NCBI RefSeq assembly: GCF_021130785.1
Contig: NC_060212.1
Location: 150,378,501-150,442,500, forward strand
Source: Homalodisca vitripennis
Lineage: Eukaryota > Arthropoda > Insecta > Hemiptera > Cicadellidae
Direction: 5' to 3'
Length of the DNA: 64,000 nt
The notes beneath the pieces were generated by a model. It worked only from the letters and a program-made list of their open reading frames with translations. It made no database searches and was not told where the DNA came from. A program made the position numbers and the translations under genes. Positions 1 through 11,336 of this stretch are shown here, in pieces. Each line of letters begins with the position of its first letter. Within the stretch, counting starts at the first letter, position 1.

Positions 1-299
1 TATACATCTCAAACACTGTACTATGTAAAATCTAACATAATATTTTACAGTATCAAATTCATACTTAAAGGTCTCGTTTACTTATATGTTGTTAAAATCT
101 AATATATATACAACCGCATGTGTAACTGACTGACTGACTGACTCACGTATACTAATTCTAACCTACTTCCAGATGAGTTAGAGACTTGAAATTTGGTACA
201 CAGATAGCTTTCCACGTGTAACCACCAGGAAAAATCCCGAAAAGTGAGAATTTTTCATTTTCAACCCCTCAAAAAAATTCCCAAAAAAATCGCGCATTC
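1..299. other. Repeat-derived flank of a tandem block
   Basis: AT-rich DNA containing a short CTGA run (about 125-144) followed by text typical of dispersed insect repeats. No reading frame of note. It leads directly into the degenerate tandem block that follows and is probably part of the same element. The left end is outside the window. Confidence 0.35.
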
Positions 300-975
300 T
301 TCACCCCTGCAGGCATTTTTTGTAAGCCCGATAGCGGGCGAACCGTTGGAGCTAGCTCGGATCTGACGGAAAATTCATGGTCAGGAATGAAGTGAACTAC
401 AAAAAAGGTCTAATGACTTTTTTGCTCTATCTTCCATGGTTAAGCGACAAAACGCTCGAACATTTGAAATTCCAGAGATTTTTTCGATAAAAATAATGTT
501 TCAAGCCCGATAGCGGCCGAACCGTTGGGTCGTAGCTCAAATCTGATTGACCCAACAAATTAGCAAATTGCGCGATCTACAGAAAAGGTCCAGTAATCTT
601 TTGCCCTATCTCGATTGGTTTGGCCGAAAAAAACGTGATTATGTACAATTTTGTTGTAACTTTTACGCGAAACTTTTGTTTTTTGGGGTCGATAGCGGCG
701 AAACCATTGGTCGGAGGTCAAAATAAGACTAACGTTTTATTTAGGAAATAAGATGACCTACAAAAAAGGTCCAGTGACTTTTTTACTATATTTCCCTTAG
801 TTTGACCGCAAAACGCGATTAAGTGAAAATATTGGACATTTTCGCCTAAAAATTTACATTCCGGGCTTGATAGCGGCTAAACGGTTGGTCGTAAAACTCA
901 AAACAAATTTTAAACGGGATTTAGGAAATCACGTGATCTACAGAAAAGGTTCAGTGACTTCGGGAGTTGGCTGAG
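300..975. repeat. Degenerate tandem repeat, unit about 180 bp, 4 copies
   Basis: Four diverged copies recur at about 177-183 bp spacing. Each carries a GATAGCGG core followed by an AACCGTTGG-like motif (about 330, 507, 690 and 868), and about 90 bp later a GAAAAGGTCCAGTGACTTTT-like motif. A further isolated piece with the same AAGGTCCAGTCACTTTT motif lies near 1622-1650. Copies differ by many substitutions and small indels, so the array is old. No coding potential seen. Confidence 0.75.
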
Positions 976-1059
976 CGTTAGCTAAGCGTCAATAGTAGAT
1001 AGGGACAGAGGAATATTTATTATGTTCACAGACACAATACCCTCTAAAAAAGGCCCAAG

Positions 1060-1460
1060 TGTGTCATTAACCCCCGGTAATATTAACCCCCCCCCCCGGG
1101 GATTTCCTGGTATGACCTGATAACCTCCTGTACATCCAACCCCCTGATGTGTTAACCCCCCTGGTAACATTAAACCCCCCCAGGGAATTTCCTGCCATGA
1201 CCTCATGTCCGAATTTTACCAGTCACCAAATCTCTTAACCCCCCCCCCCCTGGGAAAGATCCTGGTATGACCAGATAACCCCCTGGAGACTTATCCCCCG
1301 GTAACGTTAACCCCCCCTGGGAATTTGTTCATATGACCAGACAATATCCTGACGAAATTAAACCCCCTCTTGTCTTAACCTCCTTAACATTAATCACCCA
1401 CCCAGGGAATTTCTCGCCTTGACTAGATAGTCTCCTGGTGATATTTAAACCCCCCTGTTC
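1060..1460. repeat. C-rich minisatellite, unit about 70-85 bp
   Basis: Irregular repeats built on the phrase CAGGGAATTTCCTGGTATGA followed by CC-rich runs (TTAACCCCCC, TAACCCCCTGG). Copies begin near 1099, 1182, 1252, 1319 and 1406. There are runs of up to ten C. A 74-codon frame on the - strand here (982-1206) is a by-product of the repeat and is not called as a gene. Confidence 0.75.
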
Positions 1461-1960
1461 GACTTAAAATACTGCCTTGAGGTCGGTTTTTATTATGTTT
1501 ATACTAAACAATTTCAAGATAGCTGACCCGTGCAGGCAGACTTTTCTCCCGAGCTCATTTCTGGCTAAATCATAGGTCGTAGATCAGATCTGAGGGCACA
1601 ATCGAAAGACAAAATTAAAATTTCCAACAAGAAAGGTCCAGTCACTTTTTGTCGTTATCTCTAACGGTTTAACCGCAAAATGCCCTCAAAGTCAAAAGTT
1701 TTTACGAATCCGGAAAAAAATCTATGAAAAAAGGTCAATTATTTAAATCCCTTGTCATTTTACTTAATGTCCGGACTTAACCAGTCACCGAATTCCGCTT
1801 ATCCCCGAATTTGCAAGCGTTTTACTTTGGGGGCACCAAATCAATCTTATCCCCGAATTTAAGGCACTTACTTTGGGGGCCTGGGGGGCGTAGCCCCAGC
1901 GAGCCGAAGGCGAGTATGACTATATAAATCATCCTGCATCCCATATTATTCATCCTGCAC
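1461..1960. repeat. Remnant of dispersed element with G-rich hairpin
   Basis: Contains one more AAGGTCCAGTCACTTTT piece and two near-repeats of a TTATCCCCGAATTT phrase (about 1799 and 1849), each followed by ACTTTGGGGGC. At about 1876-1918 a G-run/C-run hairpin (GGGGCCTGGGGGGCGTAGCCCC) is followed by AGCGAGCCGAAGGCGAG. Such hairpin-plus-GCGAG ends are common at mobile-element termini, but no full element could be delimited. Confidence 0.4.
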
Positions 1961-1962
1961 AT

Positions 1963-2140
1963 ATACTAGCAGTTACCCGAGGCTTCTCACGCGATGAGAA
2001 CCTTTATCAGCACTTATGAGGTATGAGGTTCGTGTGAATTATATTTCCGACGCAAATGTTGAGTTTGCCTTCTTCCTCCAATCAAGAAAATGTGTTTAAA
2101 AGTGTATATTTATGGTAATTATAATTTACTTCGATGTTGG
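1963..2140 (+). repeat. RTE-like dispersed repeat, copy 1
   Basis: Starts with ACTAGCAGTTACCCGAGGCTTC and continues to GTGAATTATATTTCCGACGC and AAGTGTATATTTATGG. The same order of motifs is found at 2765-2890, at 50630-51118, and inverted at 40105-40290. The AGCxGTxxCCCGxGGCTTCxCACGC start and, in the best copy, the (TA)n-GATTATA end are what 5'-truncated RTE-type non-LTR elements look like. The family assignment is inference. Confidence 0.55.
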
Positions 2141-2171
2141 TATTCTTTTTCCGTTGCTGATTTTGTCTCTT

Positions 2172-2174
<3 letters not shown>

Positions 2175-2233
<59 letters not shown>
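2175..2233. repeat. (TA)n microsatellite
   Basis: About 29 uninterrupted TA units directly downstream of RTE-like copy 1. It creates an artificial YIYIYI reading frame. Confidence 0.97.
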
Positions 2234-2235
<2 letters not shown>

Positions 2236-2566
2236 GGCAAGTACATACAAATTCAAACCCAATTTACCTCAGAACATTAGAATAAGCACACCAATTGGTT
2301 TTAAAGAGCAAAATTCCACATGGACTCAACATCAGATAACTTAGCCAAAAACATCTAAATTTGAAATCAACATATGGAACAATTGTTTAGTTCATGTCAT
2401 CTGTATTTATTATTATTATTTATTCACTGTTTATTTACTTTCGTTTGTACTGTTTTCTTTTATATTTTTATATTATATACAATTTTTGCACCTGAAGACG
2501 GTTTTCACCGAAATATAGTGCCAATGTTTTAAAAACACTTTGTTTTAATTGTACAGTAATTTAAAA

Positions 2567-2571
<5 letters not shown>
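2234..2571. other. AT-rich spacer, possible retroelement 3' end
   Basis: Non-coding spacer between two TA tracts. It includes the phrase CACCTGAAGACGGTTTTCACCGAAATATAGTG (about 2489-2520), which resembles the CCTGAxGATGG...CCGAAAC signature near the 3' ends of several non-LTR/Penelope families. A similar CCTGATGATGGGGTATTCGTCCCGAA phrase occurs near 48087. No complete element can be delimited. Confidence 0.3.

Positions 2572-2611
<40 letters not shown>
2572..2611. repeat. (AT)n microsatellite
   Basis: About 20 uninterrupted AT units followed by TTTCAATAAACATTG. Confidence 0.95.
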
Positions 2612-2613
<2 letters not shown>

Positions 2614-2764
2614 CAATAAACATTGAATCACAAAAAAATGTGATTTGTATATCTTTAACGGGTACAGATCTGGGAACCCTAATTTGGTTAAAAAAACATA
2701 TAGTTTAGGTTTTATAAGTAGAGGTTAGACTATATTGTTCTCATATCTGCAGTGCTAGCAGTGT

Positions 2765-2890
2765 GACTACAGCTGGTTTGAGTGAATTATATTTCCGACG
2801 CCAATATTGAGGTTGCGTTGTTGTAGATGAAGAAAATACGTCAAAAGTGTATATTTATGGCCATTATAATTTACTTTGTTAGATAGTTAA
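2765..2890 (+). repeat. RTE-like dispersed repeat, copy 2
   Basis: Shares GTGAATTATATTTCCGACGCC, AAGAAAATxxGT and AAAAGTGTATATTTATGG with copy 1, about 740 bp away in the same orientation. Either two insertions or a local duplication that includes a TA tract. Confidence 0.55.
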
Positions 2891-4889
2891 ATTGTATTTT
2901 AAATGTAATATTTCTTAAAATGTATAGCTAAAAGTACATTAACTTACACTAAGCTACGTTATGAATTGAAAAATATTGTTAATATTTTTGAACATTTAGA
3001 GCTGGAATTAGTACGGAAGTTCAAAAGCACAGTCCAGCGAAATTTCATCTAGCATAGTTCTTGCCGACTGCTTCAAAGGTGGTCTTCGGTGTCAAGTTCT
3101 GACCATATTATGTTTTGGGGCATTTATAAGATAGATGAGTACTTACCTAATCGCTGAAATCTAAAACGGCGTTAAAATATTTGTAATCACTATAAATATA
3201 AACAAATTTAAAGTAGTAAGTAATTGTATTAAGTTATAAAAAAACTGTGTTAACACAGAACAATGACTAATAAAGGATCTAATAATCATTGTATCTTATT
3301 GTAATTTTGTGAGAAAATTGTATTGAAAATATTCATAAATGTACTGTAAGTCATCATTCGTGTCACACAGAAGAACAATCAGAGACATAAGAGTACCTAA
3401 GCTCCTCCAACTTTGACAAACTGTTCACAAGCTAAACAATGTGGCTCAACTCTAGAGTATCATCTCTTTGATCGCCTCTCCTTTCATAGTTTTTTCTCCT
3501 CTAAATTGTTTTTCTCGTAGTATTACATCCGGGCAAGATCAACCAAAGAGAACTCTGAAGCATTTTTACTACAAAACACTTTCCACTGAATGTTCATTTC
3601 TTGCATTCTCGGTCTTTGTATTCACCAATAATGTTCGAATATTGTCACTACGTACTTAGCATATTTTGGGATTGTACGAAACACATATTAGCAAAAATAA
3701 TATTATTAATAAAATATAAAATATTATAAAAAGTATAAAATAAAATAATAATATTTATATAATTTGTTTTAATCTTTTCACTGTAAGAGCTTAGCCCGAT
3801 TAGTCGATTTGTAGAAATATTTGTAAATATGTTTTATTTCCTTCGAGGATGTACGAGTGTACTTGCTCAGTTAAAGCACTCATAATAATTTAATTGATTT
3901 TTTTTAATTTTCTGTACTTTGCAGGTCAGTTTATAATTTAACGCATAATATTAATATAGCCTACATTCCCTGTTGGTAAGTCAACGGTTTATTAAATTTA
4001 TTTCATTCTCTATATTTATGTGTCGTATGTGTGTGTAAGCTTTCATTGACTAAACCAAGAAACGAATTCGATCAAATTTATATTTATGTATATATTTAAA
4101 ATGCTACTATAAAATATTTAATTCTATATATTTCAAAATAAGATTTTTATTTATTTAAAATAATTTTGACCGACGTTACTATATTTTCATAATTGGCAGT
4201 TCACGAATTACTGCTCAAAAGTAGCAGACGTCATACTTAAACAATACTATTCTTTGAATAGCTATGAATGTGAATGTTAACAGTACACGATTGAAACAAA
4301 TATATATTGTTCAATTTGTGTAAAACTCTGTACAGTAAGTGTAGCTTGTAATGCCTCCCACGTTTTTTATGTGAATTTTAAAAAGACGTATTCTCCTCTA
4401 AATGTGGAAGGAGGTGTTTTCGTTTTGCTATAACGCCCATCAATATTTCAGATATTTATTAATAACGTTTTTAAAGATACCTAAAACATCACAATTTAAA
4501 GAAAATTATTCGGAAGATATAAAGGATTAAAGGTCTACTCACTAAATGCAGTTTGTTATAGTATTTTTATATATTTATAGTATTACTTAATTATATCATT
4601 TTTTGCTGAGATGATAAGATTGATTTAATTCTTGAAATCGTTAGGAGGAGGACTCAGTGTGACAGGTTATCTAGGCAGTCGCTGAGTCCCAATTCCCACT
4701 ATGAGATTGGAGTGATGGGGTTGGTTACCAGCAAAGCCATCGTCATATTACTTCTACCACCTTAAAGCTACAGAGATAGTCTTGCTGCCAACGCCAGTTA
4801 TCAAAATCCTGTCACTGAATGACAAGACAGGATTATGCAAAGCTTCCGCATTAACTTTCTAAATAAAGCCTTGAGATTTTTGAGAAATA
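2891..4889. other. AT-rich intergenic DNA, nothing assigned
   Basis: No conserved reading frame. The 63-codon frame at 3468-3659 has no recognisable domain and no GC3 signal. A slightly less AT-rich patch at 4640-4800 is probably the edge of the following minisatellite or another repeat. Confidence 0.5.
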
Positions 4890-5710
4890 AATTACAAATA
4901 GAGCTGATCTTAATACTACCATGAGACTTATGATACATAAATTTGTTGCCAGAGTATTCCAGTACTACCATGAGAAAAAACCCATAGCTATTGCCAAAGC
5001 TGGGAGATTCCAATATTATCATGTGGCTAATGATAATGAGACGTGTTTTAAAGCTGATGTATATCAATGCTACCATATTGCTTACGAGAGAGATAGTTCT
5101 TATGATACGATAAAATACTTAATAATAAATATGGTTTTTTCCCAATGACACGTGGCTTACAACATGCATGGTGTTGGTACAGCTGGTATATACCGAAATT
5201 ACAGTGCGCTCTACGGAAGTACAAGTCTTAGCAAAGTTTGCGTATGAATATAATACAAGGCAGGTAACGAGACAGATAGTTTTAGTAAAGCTGAAGTGCT
5301 CCATTTCTTGTTTTAATTCAAAACACAGACAGATAGTAGTTGGTAAAGCTGGTGGAGCACCATTATATTACTTGGTTTACAATGCAGGTAATTTTTGGTA
5401 AAGCTAGTGGAACCCTAGTATATTACTAGGTTTATAATACGGATATTTGGTAAAGTTTATTTACGCCATTACTATATTCCGTTTTGTGGACGGACAGTTC
5501 TTAGCATAATTATCGTATTCTAATACTATTATGTGGCTTTCGACATACGAGTAGATAGGTCGTAAAGCTAATGGATCTCAATGCTACTAAGATGCCGAAG
5601 ATACAGATGATACAGCTAGCATATCCTAACGCCAACCCGTGGCTTACGATACAGATAGTATTTGGTAAAGCTAGTGAGCTACTATGTGGCTTGAGACAGA
5701 GTTGCTGTTG
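4890..5710. repeat. Degenerate minisatellite, unit about 55-60 bp
   Basis: Recurring phrases TATGTGGCTTACGATACAGATAG and TTTGGTAAAGCTAGTGG alternate at about 55-60 bp, clearest from 5330 to 5700. Earlier copies (CCATATTGCTTACGAGAGAGATAG, AGTACTACCATGAG) are more diverged. Reading frames on both strands in this block (such as 4921-5148 and 5168-5401) follow the repeat and are not supported as genes. Confidence 0.65.
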
Positions 5711-6027
5711 TGGAGGGGGGGGGGGAGAGTGCAGTGCTTAAACTTTCATGGTATTTCCCTTGTATCATATTAGCATTGAACTTTTTGTAACTTTCAAACT
5801 GTTGATTTAAATTTTAACTTTTTTTATTACTCAGCAGTAAATGTACTATAATTAAAATTCTTAGGCAGCAAACCGATGCTGGAGCTTACGCAGTAACGCC
5901 GTTGCTCTTTTTATCAGCACCATCGACCTTGTACTGTATCGACTCTCCCGCTTATTTTGTTTGATAAGATCCTCCAGTGGCCCATGAGGACGGGCAGAAT
6001 AAGGCATAAAAGGAGGATCGGCTTCTC

Positions 6028-6031
<4 letters not shown>

Positions 6032-6074
<43 letters not shown>
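6032..6074. repeat. Poly(A) tract, 43 bp
   Basis: Uninterrupted A run after AGGAGGATCGGCTTCTCCTTT. It may be the tail of a retroposed sequence whose body (about 5870-6030) is not recognised, or simply a microsatellite. Confidence 0.9.
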
Positions 6075-6075
<1 letters not shown>

Positions 6076-7296
6076 GATAATCTATGATACGAATCTCACT
6101 ATGGGTGGCGAGGTTTCAACAACGTGTTTACAGTATCAATCGGTGGCGACACGAACCGAACATGTGTTTCAGCATCCTACACTGCGGAGCTTGTCAACGG
6201 GCTTGTCAGATATCGACACACGTATCTCGTGAACGTGGGTGTCGCTATTTCCCGGCTTTTGTACTATCCTGTCAGTGTGTCCTTTACAGACGTATCCCAG
6301 AACGTATTTCGGTGTGCTTTATCAGTTTCGTAATTCATAGCTTAATTGCATAATCTGCATAAATTTGAATAGTGAAAGATTTGAGCAGGTTATACATAAT
6401 ATCGATTCTCAAGGGTCATTATATAATGACCCTTTGTAGGGTGTCTCTTATAATGAGTCTCTTGTTGGTATAAACAAAAATCAAATAAGCATATATCGTA
6501 TCTCCTAGTATTCATCATATATTTTCAGTATATTTTCTTTAAAACAAAATAGGTACAGCATTGTAATTTTTATGTTTAACTGAATTATGAGTACCTTAAG
6601 TGATACAAGAAATACAGATGATTATAATGTTTAAAATTATAATGTTTTCCAATGTCTCAGAAACCGGCTTACCATCAAATATTTAATAACATATATCACA
6701 CCAAAAGTTATAAAATTAGGATTTTTATTTATTTTAAGTTATTTTATAATAAATAACGAAAAAATTTCGTTTCTGTCTTGTAGATGTTGCATTGTTACAT
6801 CAATTTTCATTCAAAGTTATAAATGTTTATCATTTCAAAACCAGTATACATTCCTGGGTTTTTTTGCATTAAAATGATAATATAATTGAACAGATTGCTT
6901 AATGAAACAAATGGTCATGGAAAAACAAAATTAAACAAACTAAATTTAAATTAAAATAAATAAATTCAATTCAATTTTAATTGACATGATCATTATTATA
7001 ACTGCATTTCTTGTATTAGTTCGACTAAAATTCTCACAACGTTTGTACGAGAAAGACGGATAAATGATAGAAAGACTGCTTATAATTTAAATGTTTGACT
7101 TTATGTCTGAGGGAAATCATGAAGATCAACAGACAACATTTATTTATTTATTAAACCATTTTGTATTGCAATCTAAAGCTTTTCATTCCTAAAAACTGTT
7201 TCTCCATAATTTTTTTACAATTGTAAATAGTTTTTGAACAAAAAATCCACTTTATATCAATTATACCATAAGAATCCTCTCTGGGTTGTATATGTA
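6075..7296. other. Intergenic DNA with a 24-nt perfect palindrome
   Basis: Mostly AT-rich. 6075-6350 is open in three + frames but shows no domain. A perfect 24-nt palindrome sits at 6411-6434, with half-site AAGGGTCATTAT. The rest shows no structure that I can name. Confidence 0.5.
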
Positions 7297-8259
7297 CCGG
7301 GTGTCCGAAAAAGAACTCCCTAGTTTTGGATTCTTTTTATTTATTGTACAATATACAAATTACAATGACTGCTACATTAAATGAAAGGTAATGAAATAAA
7401 TTTTTTTTAACACTAGTACACCTCGATATGTGAACCATTTGTAGCCCTACAGATATCCAAGCGATATTCGAACTCTCTCCAGTTATTAGTTAACATATTA
7501 GGTGTGACCGATGCTACTGCTGCTATGATTCTCTGGCGAAGATGGTCAATGTTACGTATCTTCTCTGAATACACAAAGTTCTTGACATAAGCCCACAGGA
7601 AAAATCTAATGGTGTTATGTTGGGGCTTCTTGGAGGCCATGCGATTGGGCCACCTCTACCCATCCATCTTCCTGGGAAACGGGCATCTAAGGCTGAGCGC
7701 ATACATTGTTTGTAGTGGGGCGGCGCACCGTCTTGTTGGAGTATGACCGGTCCCTTTTCCGCCTCGATGTCATCCACCTGTGGAAACACGTACAGTTCCA
7801 GCATGTCGCACTAGATATCACCAGTTATTGTCTTCTCTGCAAAAATAAAAGGTCCAACAATTCGGTCATTCATTAGGCCGCACCACACATTAACCTTAGG
7901 CGAGTCTCGTTGGTATTGAACGATCTCCTGTGGTTTCTGAGACCCCCAAATTCTGCAGTTGTGGCGGTTTACAACCCCATTAACGTGGAACGTCGATTCA
8001 TCAGTAAAAATTACATTGTTTAAAAAGTCTTCGCTATTATCAATTCTGTTTAGAATGTCCACAGCAAAATCTAACCTTAAACTTTTATCTACGTAAAACT
8101 ACGCTCAAGGTCAAACAGTTGTACCAAACTTATTGCCAACGTTCGAAACTAAAACTTACAAATATACTCTACAGCACCAAAGGATTATTACTCATCCATT
8201 TAAACTAATACTATCATGAGTAATTTCCAAAACTAGGGAGTTCTTTTCTGGACAGCCGG
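7297..8259 (-). mobile_element. Tc1/mariner-superfamily element, internally deleted, TA-flanked
   Basis: Terminal inverted repeats of 34 bp lie at 7297-7330 and 8226-8259 and match at 31 of 34 positions. Each begins CCGG[G/C]TGTCC and runs to AACTCCCTAGTTTTGGA. A TA dinucleotide abuts each end (7295-7296, 8260-8261), the target duplication expected for this superfamily. At 963 bp it is shorter than the roughly 1.2-1.3 kb usual for such elements. The missing part lies at the 5' end of the transposase, so the DNA-binding helix-turn-helix is largely gone. It cannot move itself. Confidence 0.93.
7413..8062 (-). pseudogene. Degenerate DDE transposase (DD41D, rosa-like)
   Basis: Three adjoining stretches make up the catalytic part of a Tc1/mariner transposase. 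8062-7811 carries TDESTFH (first Asp) and VNVWCGL. After one in-frame TAG at 7811-7813 the same frame continues at 7804-7523 with ILQQDGAPPHY (second Asp) and AWPPRSPNITPLDF (third acidic residue, an Asp). A one-base frameshift follows inside FFLWAYVKNFVY, and the C-terminus ends at 7413. I count 41 residues between the second and third Asp, which fits the DD41D (rosa-like) group. The N-terminal DNA-binding domain is absent. One stop, one frameshift and an N-terminal deletion make this a dead copy. Tc1/mariner membership is sure; the subgroup is likely. Confidence 0.88.
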
Positions 8260-8261
8260 TA

Positions 8262-10650
8262 TGAGTAACAAAACTGGATACGGTAAAAAATGTTTTAAAT
8301 CAAGACTGTAGGTTTTTTTTATTTCTTTGAAGTTCTTCAGAGTTAAAAGCAAAGGTCATCACGTTTGGTTCTTCTCAAAATCTTGATTTGATATCATTTA
8401 GGCTTATTCTACGGAGTTTTTTAACTGTGGGCAAAACCAACATACATAAAACACAAGCGAAGCTCGTTATAAATATTACATCATTTGAGTAAACAATACA
8501 TAAATAGCGACGGCATCAGATTTGTTAGTTTTTAAAATTTAAATATAAATAAACAATGTACATAAAACTTGATATGAATAAAACCAAGTTTTTAGAGTTT
8601 GCAGACATCCAGACAAAATATTACCGACGTAACAGTACGTAAATTCGAAAGGGTCACGTTACGTACGTACATCACCGCTGTCGCTGTTGTTCCTCCTGTC
8701 AGTATGTCAATAATCAGATATTTTTATAACTTCCTTTTTTTAATGATTAAATTTTTTATTTAACTTTTTAAATTTAATTTAGGAATTTTAAGAATGGAAT
8801 TGAAACTGACAACCACGTAAAAAATTACCACTTATATAGTTTTCGTGTGGAATACGGTCTTATTTAACGATTTCAATTCTTTATTATAGTGTATTCCTTT
8901 TTCTTAAATCATTACAAAATGAAAACTATAAAAAAGTATCCTCTATTTCAAACGTATTCTAACCATTTCTGATAATTTTACTCTTTATTTTGTTACAAAA
9001 TACTATGATTATATTGATATCAAAAACGAGTGAGGAGAGGTCGTTTCACTCGATCCTCTTGTCTTAATAATACCATTTATTTCAGTTATTAAACTTATAA
9101 TCGTATTAATTGAGCATTGGAGTAAAAGTATCTTCATACCAAAACCATAAAAATTATGTAATCTTTCTTTCGTTTTTTTTTAATGATTGTAATTTTTCCT
9201 GTTATAGATTGTAAATTGTTGACAAGTGGTAAGAGCCGGAAACTTCCGTTTCAGGTGCGCTAGGGGAGGTTCCAAGACACGAGAGCGCATGTCAGTCAAA
9301 GTTTGACATTCACTTTTAACATGAACTGGATTGTTTTGGAACATTCTATAAGCAATCTGAATATCTTAAGTGAATTTTTACTACCAACAAAATTTTTATA
9401 AAATATAATCTTAGAAAGGTATAATAACAAATTTGAACTTTATTTTATAGGATAAATTATGTATGTTACTCACAATATTTATATTCAAGTAAAAATACTT
9501 TATTGCAACCGTAAATGTATGATTATAAAATGGTCATTAAAATGAATAATATATTAATTTATTTTATTTTTGTTATACTTGCATCTCATAAACTTCTAGT
9601 GTTATCAAATTATGTAGTTTAGTTATCAAATTTAGAAAATGTTACTTAGATTAAAAATCCTATATTAAAAAAAATATTTTTAAAATGGAAAAAATGAAAA
9701 ATTAATCACCATTGCTATACTGGTGATCAGAACTAATGACCTGTATCAAAATTTGCATTAGCTATAAAGATAATAAACACGAAACATACAATCAACGAAG
9801 ACTTAATCTGAGTCTAACTTAAACAATTCGTATAAATCTAAATTTTTTATGAATACATAAAATATAAAGTTATGGTTGCAAAACTCCTAACATTAACTAT
9901 AATGAATCCAAAATGCTGTAGAACTGAAACCCACGAACGAATCAAAATAAGAGCTCACTATTTCTGAATTGAAAGCCGTTTTATTGATCGAAAATGTATT
10001 AATTTTATTATATTCTGCACTGTAAAGAACATTCAGTCAGAAAGCCATCAGAAATTTCAATACTTCGGAGGAAATCGCATATTTGTGTGCCTAATATTTA
10101 ATATACAATATTTACATTCGACCACGAATTCGTGTTTAAATTATATTAAGTTATATATTCCAACTTTTATGTCGTATGCTGAAAGTTATGTTAACTAGAT
10201 ATTTTGTATTTTAATCCTCTTACAATATTAATAAATAACTATTTATAATATATAGTAAATTACATTACAAACTATCAAGTTGTACATCTGCAGATCTGTG
10301 CCCTTTTTTTGAAATTGGTAACACAAGGACGACGCCACTTCCCTAGTGCCCACCCTCTTGCCATAAGATACGGAAGATAAATATAATACAAGAATAAATG
10401 TGTCATACCCAATGTTTTATTATTTTTTTATTATATTAAACTAAATTTGATATATTTTGACTTCTAACAAAACTTTAACATATTAACTTTAACATATTAT
10501 AGTTGAATGTATATTCTTCTTTATAAGTGTCCATATCATTGTAAGTCATGATTAATCTCCACTAGCAACTTTTTATAGCTGTTGAATTTATTATTACATA
10601 AAGCAGAATCTTTACATTGCTGCATCATCCTATAAATTTCAGCCAAGAAG
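8262..10650. other. AT-rich intergenic DNA, nothing assigned
   Basis: No reading frame longer than chance, no clear repeat boundary and no RNA gene recognised. A slightly less AT-rich patch at 9220-9320 has no assignable feature. Confidence 0.5.
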
Positions 10651-11336
10651 GACTTTTTTGGCTGAGCTTTAGCGAAGCCTACCACTTAAAGTCCAAGAAA
10701 AATTTTATTTCTGTATGTCTGTCTATACAATATATCCGAAGAGATACGAGAGAAAAGACCGATAGACAAGAAGTTTTGCATAAAGCTTCATTTCTATATA
10801 AGCAACACTGAGTTTAATGGTGGTACATGTAACTTCTTGGTATTTGGCTGAGTGTTAGCAAACATTTTACATTAGTTTCATGGGGTAACCATGATGGCAA
10901 CGAAAACGTAACAGAGTAAATAAATTTGCAAAACACTGAGTACAAACATATGTTTGTAGATGTAACATTTGTATTCATAGATAAAAATAAAAAATAATAG
11001 AATGTAAAATCAATGTTAAAAGTCGGTGACAAAATTTTATTTCAGCGCAGTCTTGCATTCACTAGGTCACAGGGTTTTTTATTATTTGAACACTGATATG
11101 AAACCTAACTTAATGAACACAAATTTAAATGTGCCATGTGGCAAGATATGCCGTAAAAATTACTATCCTATTTTAAATTTGTCATGAAACTTCAATTTTA
11201 TATAGACACGAATGTATTCCTTTACGATGTATATCCAATCATAAAATTTGGCTCAGATTAATATTTTTGTAAATTTCTTTTCTATATCATTGCCTGTTTC
11301 TGACAGCAAGACACGTCGAGAATAAAATGAGTTATA
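10651..11336 (+). repeat. Dispersed GGCTGAG-repeat, copy A, continuous with the satellite
   Basis: Begins TTGGCTGAGCTTTAGCGAAGCCTACCACTT. A second GGCTGAGTGTTAGC motif lies at about 10848, followed by AACATTTTACATTAG, GAGTAAATAAATTTGCAAA and TGAGTACAA. The same ordered motifs recur at 53780-54160 (copy B), in part at 26120-26400 (copy C), and at 31370-31520 (copy D). Copy A runs without a break into the first 123-bp satellite monomer through AATAAAATGAGTTATAGATTTG, the counterpart of AATGAAATGAGCTATAGATTT in copy D. No ORF or terminal repeats seen, so it is a non-autonomous element of unknown class. Confidence 0.65.

Noticed and set aside
2090..2344. 84-codon frame with a poly-YI stretch
   Set aside because: Generated by the TA microsatellite within an RTE-like fragment.
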